Source: Parasponia andersonii (Eukaryota > Streptophyta > Magnoliopsida > Rosales > Cannabaceae). From it: DNA of 64,000 nt. The position numbers and the translations under genes are program-made. The stretch is from the NCBI GenBank assembly GCA_002914805.1, contig JXTB01000050.1, positions 156,430 to 220,429 on the forward strand, in the 5' to 3' direction. The notes beneath the pieces were generated by a model. It did no database searches and had not been told where the DNA came from. It saw only the letters and a list, made by a program, of their open reading frames with translations. This document shows positions 1-9,549 of the stretch, one piece after another; positions within the stretch are counted from its first letter, which is position 1, and every line of letters begins with the position of its first letter.

Positions 1-124
1 TTTTTCCCCTTCTCACCACTTCTACCTCTCGTAAACGAATAGACCCGATGATGTCACCAACTGTCATCCTCGATCCATCCATCGACGCTCGTCGTCATAA
101 TGCGCTGCTCGCCGTCATCCTGGT

Positions 125-288
125 TGTGAAATCCCACATCGGCTGGAAAGGGGAACGAAGCACTCTTTATAAGGGTGTGGATACCTTTCCCTATCAGACG
201 CGTTTTGAAAACCGTGAGCTGCGGAGGGCGGTTTGGTCCAAGTGGCAAAGCGGACAATATCTGCTAGCGGGATTCTTGGGCTGTTACA
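125..288 (+). repeat. TRIM 5' LTR
   Basis: Left 164-bp terminal repeat, TG...CA ended, matching 362-525 base for base as far as I can read. It is preceded by CTGGT at 120-124. Confidence 0.92.
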
Positions 289-291
289 GAA

Positions 292-303
292 TGGTATCAG
301 AGC
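292..303 (+). other. TRIM primer-binding site (tRNA-Met type)
   Basis: TGGTATCAGAGC starts 3 bp after the 5' LTR. This is the standard minus-strand priming site of plant LTR retrotransposons that use initiator methionine tRNA. Confidence 0.9.
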
Positions 304-361
304 CGGTTCCCGAGTCGATGGTCAGCGGGGACGCTGAACCCTTAAGGGGGGGGGGGAGGAT

Positions 362-525
362 TGTGAAATCCCACATCGGCTGGAAAGGGGAACGAAGCAC
401 TCTTTATAAGGGTGTGGATACCTTTCCCTATCAGACGCGTTTTGAAAACCGTGAGCTGCGGAGGGCGGTTTGGTCCAAGTGGCAAAGCGGACAATATCTG
501 CTAGCGGGATTCTTGGGCTGTTACA
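362..525 (+). repeat. TRIM 3' LTR
   Basis: Right 164-bp terminal repeat, followed by CTGGT at 526-530. A G-rich polypurine tract lies immediately before it. Confidence 0.92.
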
Positions 526-664
526 CTGGTTGCATTGCATGTCGTCGTCGTCATTGTCTTGCTCACTCCAGCTCTTCATTTCTCTCTCATCTTGGGTTCA
601 TTTTCTTTAATTTTTTTTCTTTTTTCTTGTATGATTTGGATATGCTGAAACGACTAAGAAGAAG

Positions 665-2112
665 AGAATAGAGAAAGGAAAGGGAAATACTTGAATATTA
701 CTGAATATTATTCTTTGGTACCAAAACAAAGTAGACCAATCCTTATATATGAATTTGGCCATAAATGCATAGCATAATATCTGCTCCCCTCCCAAAACTA
801 AGGCTTGACCACGATTGCCAAGAGTCCCATGATTCACGAGTTACATCTGCAAGTATTCATAGGTGGTTTTTCTTTTTCCTTTTCCGTGGAAAAATATTCA
901 TTGCTTTACTTAATATAATCATTTCTTTTTACATCTTTTTTGAGTGAAATTTCTTCTTACATTTCAAGGAACCTGAACTTAGTTTTCCCGTTCACGAAGA
1001 AAAACAGAACATGAACAAACTATTATTAATTTTTACTTTTATTTTTCTGAAAAAGAAATAGAAAATGAGAGAGGGATACACTTGGATCAATGAAAATCAT
1101 GTTTGCTAAGCGATAAATATTGGCCCAGCCCAAAAAAAAAAAAAGTGATAAATACTAATTATAAAATAGATAAATTTTTTCTTAGAAAAAGTACATTTTT
1201 CAGCAAAATTTTTAATATGTTCTTAACTTAATTTTAAGTCTTTAAATATTTAATATTTAATAATTATTTCCAAATTTAGTCGAATGTATCAAACACTAGA
1301 TTATTTTTTCAATTATTTAATCCGACAGTTCCCAAACATGATAATGGATTTGTCACAATCCGATCTAGTCTTATCTTTTTCAATTCAATTCATATAATCT
1401 AATTCAATCTTGTATATCAAATGGACTTTTCAATTCAATTCATGTAATCTAATCAAATCTTATATGCTAAACGGGGCTTTCAATCAAATTCATATAATCT
1501 AATTCATTGTTGTATGCCAAACTGGGCCTTAGGTGATCACCTCATTTGTTTCCCATTGAATTTTGACTTGCAGACCAAGTCACCGATTGTTTGTATTCTA
1601 AAATTTAAGGTTACTTTAACTAGAATCGGTCTATTTGATTTTAGTCAAAAGTCATAGTCAAAAGAGATTTTAGTCAAAAGTTACATCACTTCAGTTTAGA
1701 ATACATCAGGTAGGCTGCCGCGGATCCGTCCAGTGGGGCAAGTTTGGGGTTACCAAACAGGGAACAGGGCTGCGTTGGCTGGATGGGAATTTGCATTCCC
1801 CCCCTCCCCCGGGAATCCGCCCAGTTATACATGTTTGTTTATTTATTCTAATATTTATGTATTTATTTATAAAACTTTGAAAAAGTTATAAATAATGAAT
1901 AACCCATAAGTTCATTCCATTTAAAAAAGAAAATAAATCAAATTAAAAAATATGTTTAATTAGTCCTTTTCTTACTTTCGAAAGTTTTCTAAACGGGGTT
2001 CTAGATAGACCCAAGGTCGTTCCTACACGTATTCCCCGGCCCTTATTACTCTTATTACTGTCTAAAGCAGAACAAACCACAAAAGGTGAAAAACCTTCTA
2101 GATAAAATTTTT
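665..2112. other. Intergenic, no gene recognised
   Basis: A/T-rich DNA with poly-A and poly-T runs and no convincing coding region. It contains the 50-bp triplicate at 1381-1530. A short GC-richer patch at about 1715-1825 (with C-runs near 1798-1812) looks like a fragment of an older repeat that I cannot classify. Confidence 0.5.
1381..1530. repeat. 50-bp tandem repeat, three copies
   Basis: Three consecutive 50-bp units (1381-1430, 1431-1480, 1481-1530). Each begins CAATYMAATTCAT, continues with a TAATCTAAT-like core and ends in an ATGSnnAAnnGGnC-like segment. The units differ at a handful of positions but keep the same length. Confidence 0.85.
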
Positions 2113-3046
2113 TAGGTTAACAGCATCGTTCATCCTAACTTATTACTATTTTGGTATATTGGTCTTCAATCTTTTTTTTAATAGTATTTAAGTAATAAAC
2201 ATTTCTCTTTTCGACACCATTGATCTTTTTGGCATATTTCATTAAAATTCATTTGAATGAGAAAAATTATACACTATTAATCTCATTTTTTCAATTGTTT
2301 AACTATTTAGTCCCTATTTTTTTTGTACTTATATTTCCAATTAACAATATTACATCTGTTAATCTTTCAAAAAATTAAAATTCTAAAAACTTAATTTTTT
2401 CAAAAGATTAGCAAATGCAATAACATAAAGAAATGAATATTTAATGAAAAACTATAAAACTTTTCAGACTTATTTGCTACAAATAGTTAATTAATTTTTT
2501 AGAATAACTATTCATAATTACGTGAACATTTAATAAATATAGTAAATTTTCAGTCAAATTTGACTAGTCTAACAACATGTATGTGAAATTTTTCTTAGTT
2601 TTAAAAATGGTAAAATAATTATTTTTTGTTCATAAAGTTACTATAGTTTGATTTTGTTCATAAAATTACTATAATATGATATAAACTAAGGTTTATTAGT
2701 ATAATTTTTTCTTTTTTTGAATTTAGTTTTTAAATAAACTATTTGTTTTATATTCGTCTTTGAATTTTAATCTTTTAAAATATTGGCAGATACAATATTG
2801 TTAATTAGAAATATGAATATAAAAAAAATAGGAACCAAATTGTTAAAAAATTCCAAAATCGAGATCAGTGGTGCAAAATTTCTCTTATTCAAATAAATTT
2901 AAACGCAATCTTAGATTAAATATGCCAAAAAGACCAATAGTGTCAAAAAGAGAAATGTTTAGTACTTATATACCACCAAAAAAAAAAAATCGGGGATCAA
3001 TATGCCAAAGTAGTAATAGGTTGGGGACCAATAGTACCATTAACCC
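2113..3046. mobile_element. Long-TIR foldback element 1
   Basis: The left arm (about 2113-2420) and the reverse complement of the right arm (about 2740-3046) align over roughly 300 bp. Shared landmarks in the same order are TATTACTA, TTTGGYATATTG, AACATTTCTCTTTT, CTTTTTGGCATATTT and AATTAACAATATT. The outermost bases on both sides resemble GGTTAA. The centre (about 2420-2740) is A/T-rich and non-coding. The arrangement is that of a foldback or long-TIR non-autonomous DNA transposon, possibly MULE-derived. I did not find a convincing target duplication, so the family is open. Confidence 0.7.
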
Positions 3047-3059
3047 AATTTTTTTTTTT

Positions 3060-3480
3060 TAACACTAAGTGTCAGAAATAAACCCCTAAAATTTGGCATG
3101 TAATTTAAACCCAAAGTTTTAATTTCTGCAGAATAATACTTTCATATTTTCAAATTTAAAAAATTTGTAACCTTTACCCATATTTCAACAAATTTATTCC
3201 TCAAAATATTGTGAATCCAAACCTAAATAATATTATTATTGTTTTCAAAAAGTTTAAACATTTACAAAAAAAAAAAAAAAACATCGTTTGGACTAACATA
3301 AGTGGGCAAAATAAGGACGAATGGTACAAAGTTTAGAACTTCAAAATGTGGATTTTTTTTTTTTTTTGCAAAAACAAAAACTTAAGTTTAAATTTCTGAA
3401 TTAAATTTCTGAAAGGCCAAACATGAGAGTATTTTTTGTAGTTAACTCTTTTTTTTTTTTAGGTTAAGGGCTGGATAAAT
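3060..3480. other. A/T-rich spacer, possible weak inverted repeat
   Basis: Non-coding, with poly-A (about 3266-3282) and poly-T (about 3353-3367) runs. The ends share TTAAC, a TTTGGC-like block and TTTAAAC/TTTCTG-like words in opposite orientation, so this may be a further, more decayed long-TIR element. The support is weak. Confidence 0.3.
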
Positions 3481-3484
3481 ATTT

Positions 3485-4062
3485 TCTTTAAATCTTTTTA
3501 ATACAAAAAATCCTTGAACTTGAAACAAATTAGTAAAATAAACTATGAACTCAATTTTTTAGAGTAAATTCCGTAAAGTCCCTAATTCCCGTTCTTTTAT
3601 TTTTGGCTTTTAAGTTCTCATTTTCAGATTTTTATTTCATATTAATCCTTTTTAATCTTTTCTGTCTAATACTGTCATTCATTAGCACCTATCCAAAATG
3701 TGCTCATCTCAGCAGAGGTAAAATTGAAAACAAAGAGAAATAATAATTATTATTTTTTAAAGAGTTCGGTTATTATTTTTGTTCTAATATAGCTCGTTTT
3801 GAGCAAGTGCTATTTAGCGGTAGTTTTGGATAGAAAAGATTAAAAAGGATTAATGCGAAACAAAAATCTAAGAATGAGGACCTAAAAGCTACAAATAAAA
3901 AAATAAGGACTTATTTATTAAAAAGAAAACTAAGAGAAACAACTTTCTTTTCAAACAGAACTAATATTAGGGATTAAGAGGATTTTGCTCCAAATAATTG
4001 AGTTAAGGGTTAATTGTACTAAATTGTTCCGAGTTCAAAGATTTTTGTATTAAAAAGCCTTT
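3485..4062. mobile_element. Long-TIR foldback element 2
   Basis: The left arm (about 3485-3715) and the reverse complement of the right arm (about 3785-4062) match over more than 200 bp. Shared blocks include TTTTTAATACAAAAA, TTGAACT, ACTCAATT, GCTTTTA, CAGATTTTT-like and a run around ATTAATCCTTTTTAATC. A spacer of about 70 bp separates the arms, so the unit could fold into a long hairpin. There are no coding features. It lies just upstream of the Copia element at 4232. Confidence 0.72.
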
Positions 4063-4231
4063 CTCTAATCGTTGCTGCTATCAAAGGAAAACTCAATAAT
4101 TACCATTTTAAGGGTTTCAGATAGCATGCAAAAATATTCAAAAGAAGCAATACTAGCAGCAATTCAAAAAGTAAATAAGCAAAAAAAAAAAAAAAAGCAA
4201 AAGCCATTATCACATGGAAACAGCATGTCAG

Positions 4232-4693
4232 TGTTAGAATTTTGGCTTGTTAACTTTTGTAATTGTTTTGTACTTTGTCCGACATCGCTTGTGTATGAAT
4301 ATTTGGGGTCTACAATTGGCTATAAATAAAGCCTTTTGTAATTTGTTTTTTATCATCGTAAAATTAGTTTTTCTATTGGTGAAGACCTTCATTCTTAAGG
4401 ACCTCCATAGTTTTGTTTTTATTCTTTTTCCTATTTGTTTCTAAGTTTTTGCATTATAGTTCAGATTTTGTATTTCCTCTTTTTGAAGTTAGTGAAGTGG
4501 TCAGCAATACCCCGAGGACGTAAGTAATTTGCCGAACCTCGCTAAATTTTATGTTCTCCTTTATTTTTGCATTTAGTATTTTCTACGTATTTCTGCTTTT
4601 GTTAATTTCAATAGCTAGTTAGTAGTTTATATTTAATATTGTCTTAGTATTAAATATAAGCATTTAGAGTAGTTGTACTTCCGCTATACAACA
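4232..4693 (+). repeat. Copia 5' LTR
   Basis: A 462-bp TG...CA repeat. It carries a TATAAATAAA element near 4321 and a closely following run suited to transcription start and polyadenylation. It has about 28 bp around 4491-4518 that the 3' copy lacks. Confidence 0.92.
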
Positions 4694-4695
4694 AG

Positions 4696-4707
4696 TAGTA
4701 TCAGAGC
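4696..4707 (+). other. Copia primer-binding site
   Basis: TAGTATCAGAGC, two bases after the 5' LTR. The consensus for tRNA-Met priming is TGGTATCAGAGC; the G-to-A change fits decay. Confidence 0.85.
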
Positions 4708-4752
4708 AGCAGGTTCACCCTAGGTTTTCTTTTTGTAGCTATATTAGCAGAA

Positions 4753-5634
4753 ATGTCAGGATCTTCGTCAATGCCGGCAAAGACAAAAACGGTGACTAGT
4801 TAAAAAATCTATGTGGAGAAATTTGATGGCCGAAATAACTTCGGCTTTGTGGCAGTGCGAGGTATTAGATGGTTTATGTCAACAACATCAGGATATTGCT
4901 CTGGAGGAGATAAACCGGAAAAGATGGATGATAAAGAATGGGAGAGGATCAATCGTCAAGCTTGTGGTATGATTCACTCATGTCTTTGTAGAGAACAGAA
5001 GTATCTATTCATGAGGGAGACTTCTGCAAGTTAGATATGGAAGGCGCTCAAGAACAAGTACATAAAGAAGAGTAATGAGAACCGGCTATACTTGAAAAAG
5101 AGACTTTTCCGCCTCTAATTGAAGCCTGGTACGACTATCGGTGACTACATTGATACTTTCAACCAATTGATTGCAGATTTGTTGAATTTGGATGAAACCT
5201 TCAAAGATGAGGATAAAGCAATGTTACTGATTGGGTCCCTTCCTGATAAGTTAGATCATCTCTATATTGTGTTGCTTCATGGGAAGGAAAAATTGTCCTT
5301 CGATGAAGTGAGTGCTGCATTGTACAATCATGAGATTCAGAAGAAAGATCAGAAAGAGAATATGGACGTGCCAGCAGAAGCGCTTACAACCAGAGGACGT
5401 AGTCAAATCTGTAAGCATAAGAAAAGGGGCAGATCTCGTTCGAAGAAAAGACCTGGTAAGGATGAATGCACCTTTTGTCATGAGAAAGGGCAGTGGAAGA
5501 AAGATTGTCCAAAGTTACAGAATAAAGGCAAGGGCAAAGCTACTTCTGATGCATATGTAGCTGAAGTTGAAGACGATGAGTCAGATTTTGCTCTAGTTAG
5601 TCAACCAATTATGTCTCAGCATGATGAGTAGATT
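4753..5634 (+). pseudogene. Copia gag (nucleocapsid) remnant
   Basis: The ATG at 4753 opens a reading frame broken by a TAA at 4801 and by frame changes around 4847-4920, with further stops near 5032 and 5117. The longest clean piece (5119-5628) carries the UBN2-type gag region and then a zinc knuckle, Cys-x2-Cys-x4-(His expected)-x4-Cys. It reads CTFCHEKGQWKKDCP near residues 116-130 of that piece; the position normally occupied by His after Gly is Trp or nearby, so the knuckle itself is damaged. A basic stretch precedes it. Gag packages the element RNA in virus-like particles. Assignment to Copia gag is firm; activity is excluded by the stops. Confidence 0.85.
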
Positions 5635-5830
5635 TTAGATTCGGATTGTACTTACCATATGTGTCCTCACAAGGAGTGGTTCTTCAACTTTGAAGAGCTA
5701 AATGGTGGAGTTGTTTACATGGGAAATGATGAATCATGTAAAACAGCTAAGGTAGGTTCAATTCGATTGAAAAATCATGATGGATCAACTAGAGTTCTGA
5801 CAGATGTTCGGTAAGTACCGAAATTAAAGA
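5629..5830 (+). pseudogene. Copia aspartic protease remnant
   Basis: After a TAG at 5629, the sequence reads ILDSDCTYHMCPH, the family signature normally spelled with D-S-G. Here the Gly of the catalytic triad is Asp (GAT in place of GGT). Family knowledge says D-S/T-G is needed for activity, so this copy should be dead. It lies between gag and integrase as expected. Confidence 0.8.
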
Positions 5831-5989
5831 AGAATCTCATCTCTTTGGGAGTTTTAGAATCCAAAGGCTTCGCTATGACTATACGAGATGGAATTCTAAA
5901 AGTCACTTCAGGCTCTTTGGTAGTGATGAAAGGTAAAAGAAGAAATAACTTGTATTACTACAATAGTAGTATAGTTATTAGATCAGTTG

Positions 5990-6816
5990 CTGCAGTTTCT
6001 GAAGATGATAAAGCTTCAAAAATTACCAAGTTATGACATATCCATTTGGGACATACAAGCAGAAAAAACTTTCTTTAGTTTGGTGAAGCAAGGCTTACTG
6101 AAATGAGCGAAGTCCTGTAAGTTGGACTTTTATAAATACTGTATTCTGGGAAAACAGACAAGAGTGAAGTTTGGCACAGCAATTCATAATACTGAGGATA
6201 TTCTGGATTATGTTTATTCAGATGTGTGGGGACCTACCAAGACAGCTTCTTTGAGAGGTATGCACTATTTTGTTACTTTTGTCGATGACTTTTCCAGAAC
6301 AGTTTGGATGTATATAATGAAGATTAAGGATGACGTGCTTGAAGTTTTCTATAAATGGAAAAAGATGATTGAGACTCAGATAGGTAGAAAGATCAAATGA
6401 CTTCGATCAGACAACAGTGGAGAATATAGGAGTGATCCATTTTTGAGAGTTTTCCAGTCAAAACATATTGTGCGTCACTTTACAATCAGAAAAAAACCAC
6501 AACGGAATGGGGTGGCAGAACGCATGAATCGGACTTTACTGGAGAAGGTTTGGTGTATGTTATCTAATGCTAGGTTAGGCAAAGTTTTTTGGGCTGAGGC
6601 AATTACGTATATATATCATCTCATTAATCGTTTACCATCGATTGCAATTAGAGGCAAAACCCCTCTTGAAGTATGGTCTAGAAAACCTTCTAGTGATTAT
6701 AATTCTTTACATGTCTTTGGTTCCACTGCCTATTATCATGTGAAAGAATCCAAGTTGGATCCGAGAGCTAAGAAAGCACTATTTATAGGCATCAGCTCGG
6801 GTGTAAAGGAATACTG
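5990..6816 (+). pseudogene. Copia integrase remnant
   Basis: A zinc-binding N-terminus is suggested by the HIHLGH motif near 6038-6055, then the catalytic core. The first acidic residue falls in YSDVWGP (about 6212-6232) and the second in RSDNSGEY (about 6405-6428). The E-containing segment VAERMNRTLLEK follows near 6510-6545. A downstream GKTPLEVW-like segment and an FGSTAYYHV segment are typical of Copia integrase C-termini. Stops interrupt it at about 6034, 6118, 6398 and 6815. Integrase inserts the cDNA copy into host DNA and produces the 5-bp duplications seen at the element ends. Confidence 0.88.
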
Positions 6817-7199
6817 ACTTTGGTGTCTAAGTTCGAGAAAGATTTTATTTAGCAAGGATGTTACTTTTGATGAGTCTACCATGTTGAAGAAGGTAACAGA
6901 AGACCAAGAGAAGACCATTAGTATTCCACAGTAGGTGGAGCCTAGTCGGCAGCAATTGGAGTTTGAGAAAATGACAACAGTAGTCCCAGCTAATGTTGTT
7001 GAAAATAGTGGTAACACTCTATTGGTAGAGGAGGACACTGAAGATGAAGAAGAGGTTCCGACCCAAGAGCCTCAATAGCAGTAAGAATTAATTGCACATA
7101 ATAGGCCAAGATATGAAATTCGTAAACCTACTCAATTTGTTGATATGGTGGCCTATGCACTTTCCATTGTAGATAATGATATTCCTTCCACATACAAAG

Positions 7200-8050
7200 A
7201 TGCAGTCAAAAGTTCAGAAAATGAATAGTGGAAGAAAGAAGTGGAGGAAAAAATGCAGTCTATTCAGAAGAATGAAACTTGGGAGCTAGCTTAACTACCA
7301 AAGAATAAGAAGGCAATTGGGTGCAAATGGGTACATGTAAAGAAAGAAGGATTTCCTGATAAGAATGATGTTCGCTTCAAGGCAAGATTGGTAGCGAAAG
7401 GCTACGCTCAGTTGGAGGGAATTGATTACAATGAAGTATTTTCTCTAGTCGTTAAACATTCTTTTATTAGAATTTTGTTAGCCTTGATAGCACAATTGGA
7501 TGTGAAAACCGCGTTTTTACACGGTAATTTGGAAGAGGAATCCTATATGTCTCAGCCAGAAGGATTCAAGGTTGGTAGAAAGGAAAATTGGGTTTGTAAA
7601 CTGAAAAGATCACTTTATAGGTTGAAACAATCAACAAGGCAGTGGTACAAGTGATTTGATCAGTTTATGATAGGTCAGAAGTACACAAGAAGCGAGTTTG
7701 ATAGTTGTGTGTATTTTCGCAGGCTACAAGGTGGGTCTTTCATTTATCTACTCTTATATATTAATAATATGATGATAGCTTCGAGGAGTCAAGAAGAAAT
7801 TAAGAAGTTGAAGACTCGGTTGAATCAAGAGTTTGAGATGAAGGATCTCAGCGAAGCAAAGAAAATTCTCGGTATAGAGATTAGCATAGATAGAGGGAGA
7901 GGTAAGGTTAGTTTGACTCAGAAGCAATATCTGAAGAAAGTATTACAGCATTTCGGTATGACTGAACAATCAAAACTTATTAGTACACCGCTTGCTCCTC
8001 ATTTCAAGCTTAGCGCGTCTTTGTCCCCGAGTACAGATATAGAGTGAGAG
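7200..8050 (+). pseudogene. Copia reverse transcriptase remnant
   Basis: The motif [11 protein letters not shown] (from 7379) and the block [22 protein letters not shown] mark the RVT_2 domain, followed by [12 protein letters not shown]. The catalytic YVDDM box is altered: the sequence at about 7757-7775 reads Y-I-N-N-M, so both metal-binding Asp residues are Asn. In-frame stops occur at about 7226, 7293, 7652 and 8045. The order after integrase is the Copia diagnostic. The lost Asp pair alone would abolish polymerase activity. Confidence 0.92.
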
Positions 8051-8727
8051 TACATATCACAAGTTCCATTTTCAAATGCAGTTAGTAACTTGAAATATAC
8101 TATAGTGTATACGAGACCCGATATTTCACATACAGTTGGAGTTGTGAGCAGATTTATGCATGATCCGAGTAAAGATCATTGGCAAGCTATGAAATAGATT
8201 CTATGGTACTTATTGAAGATTGTAGAAGTTGGTTTAGTTTTCGAGAGGGATAATAGACTTGGTCAGTATGTGGTTGGTTATGTTGATTCTGGTTACGGGG
8301 TGATTTAGATAAACGTCGATCAACTACTGGATATATATTCACATTTGCAAGAGCACCAATTAGTTGGAAGTCTACGTTACAGTCTATAGTTGCTTTGTCT
8401 ACTACAGAGGCAAAGTACATGAAAATTACAGAGACTGTGATGGAAGCTATTTGGTTACAAGGATTACTAGAAGAACTAGGAGTTGTTCAGGAGCATGTCT
8501 ATATTTATTCTGATAGTCAGAGTGCCATTCACTTAGCGAAAAATCCAGTATACCATGTCCATACGAAGCATATTAGTGTCCGACATCACTTTGTGGGAGA
8601 GATTATTGATGAAGGAAAGATACTAGTTCAAAAGATTGTGACTGCTGAGAATCCTGCGGATATGATGACCAAGGTGGTGACATCGATCAAGTTCAATCAT
8701 TGTTTGGACTTAATCAACATTCTGTAA
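8050..8727 (+). pseudogene. Copia RNase H and C-terminal region remnant
   Basis: The stretch beginning STTEAKYM (near 8398) and continuing through SDSQSAIHLAKNP to HISVRHHFV is the Copia RNase H, with the E and D catalytic positions still visible. The end, TKVV-FNHCLDLINIL followed by TAA at 8725, is the usual Copia polyprotein terminus. Stops and frame breaks lie upstream (around 8196 and 8308). Confidence 0.88.
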
Positions 8728-8834
8728 GTTTGATGGCGCCTTTCGGCGCATAAAGTGGGGGTTGCTGTAATGGATAGAGGATATGGGAATTGGGGAAATT
8801 TTGGTAGGACCTGCTAACTCGCCAAGGTGAAGAT

Positions 8835-9268
8835 TGTTAGAATTTTGGCTTGTTAGCTTTTGTAATTATTTTGTACTTTGTCCCACATCGCTTGTGTATG
8901 AATATTTGGGGTCTATAGTTGGCTATAAATAAAGCCTTCTGTAATTGATTTTTTATCATCCTAAAATTAGTTTCCCTATTGGTGAAGACCTTTATTCCTA
9001 AGGACCTCCATTGTTTTGTTTTTACCCTTTTTCCTATTTATTTCTAGGTTTTTGCATTATAGTCCATATTATGTATTTCCTCTTTTTGAAGTTATAAGTA
9101 ATTTACCGAACTTCGCTAAATTTTGTGTTTTCTTTTATTTATGCATTTAGTATTTTTTACGCATTTTCTGTTTTTATTAATTTCAATAGTTAGTTGGTAA
9201 TTTATATTTAATATTGTCTTAATATTAAATATAAATATTTAGAGTAGTTGTACTTCCGCTGCACATCA
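8835..9268 (+). repeat. Copia 3' LTR
   Basis: A 434-bp repeat starting TGTTAGAATT and ending GCACATCA, followed by GTCAG at 9269-9273. It lacks about 28 bp present in the 5' copy. Confidence 0.92.
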
Positions 9269-9549
9269 GTCAGATATACATATTTTCAGCTAGACTTGTG
9301 CCTAGAAGAAAAAATTCAGATTCTCAACAAATAAAATTAAAAAAGAACCAACAAAAAATAAAAAGGAAAACATTGCAAATCAAGAGAATAAGAGTTCCAC
9401 AACCCTAAGAAGCCATGCAACCCTCAGGATCGGCTGCAGTGAACTATATATATACACCAAAAATGAGTTCCATAAATGCTTAATTAATTAAGCATGTACC
9501 TTCCTCTGTTGACTGAGACTAGGACTCTTTGTATATAAATTAGCGTAAG

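Larger units (their letters stand above)
125..525 (+). mobile_element. Complete TRIM (terminal-repeat retrotransposon in miniature)
   Basis: Two direct repeats of 164 bp (125-288 and 362-525), each starting TGTGAAATCC and ending GGGCTGTTACA, appear identical. They flank only 73 bp. The inner segment begins almost at once with TGGTATCAGAGC (292-303), the primer-binding site complementary to the 3' end of initiator tRNA-Met. It ends in a purine tract of A and G (about 344-360) just before the second repeat. The element is bounded by a perfect 5-bp target duplication, CTGGT, at 120-124 and 526-530. There is no coding capacity, so it must be mobilised in trans by an autonomous LTR retrotransposon. 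It is not a Cassandra element as far as I can see, since no 5S rRNA-like block is apparent. The LTR sequence looks like a family I associate with many eudicot genomes; that recollection is unverified. Confidence 0.93.
48..664. other. Gene-like, relatively GC-rich sequence interrupted by a TRIM
   Basis: The DNA on both sides of the TRIM at 125-525 is richer in G+C than the rest of the window and stays open across the insertion point on both strands once one copy of the CTGGT duplication and the element are ignored. On the plus strand an ATG at 48 would give a protein of about 63 residues with a hydrophobic middle. On the minus strand an ATG at 579 would give about 40 residues, rich in Asp, ending near 54. 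I recognise neither product. A pyrimidine-rich stretch before 48 would fit a plus-strand 5' leader, but the window edge cuts the context. This may be an exon or untranslated region of a gene lying mostly outside the window. The continuous reading that spans the TRIM itself is an artefact of the element. Confidence 0.3.
4232..9268 (+). mobile_element. Complete but inactive Ty1/Copia LTR retrotransposon
   Basis: Direct LTRs lie at 4232-4693 (462 bp) and 8835-9268 (434 bp), both beginning TGTTAGAATTTTGGC and ending in CA. The element is bounded by a perfect 5-bp duplication, GTCAG, at 4227-4231 and 9269-9273. A primer-binding site, TAGTATCAGAGC (4696-4707), follows the 5' LTR and differs by one base from the usual tRNA-Met site. 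A purine-rich tract precedes the 3' LTR. The internal domains run gag, protease, integrase, reverse transcriptase, RNase H, which is the Copia order. Numerous stops, frameshifts and active-site changes mean it cannot be autonomous. The two LTRs differ by many substitutions and by about 28 bp present only in the 5' copy (near 4491-4518), so the insertion is old. Confidence 0.95.

Noticed and set aside
54..579. Minus-strand frames of 67 and 85 codons
   Set aside because: Both include TRIM sequence. The flanking parts are reported only as a possible small exon.
48..671. 207-codon plus-strand open frame
   Set aside because: Most of it is two identical translations of the TRIM LTRs, so it is not a gene; only the flanks might be.
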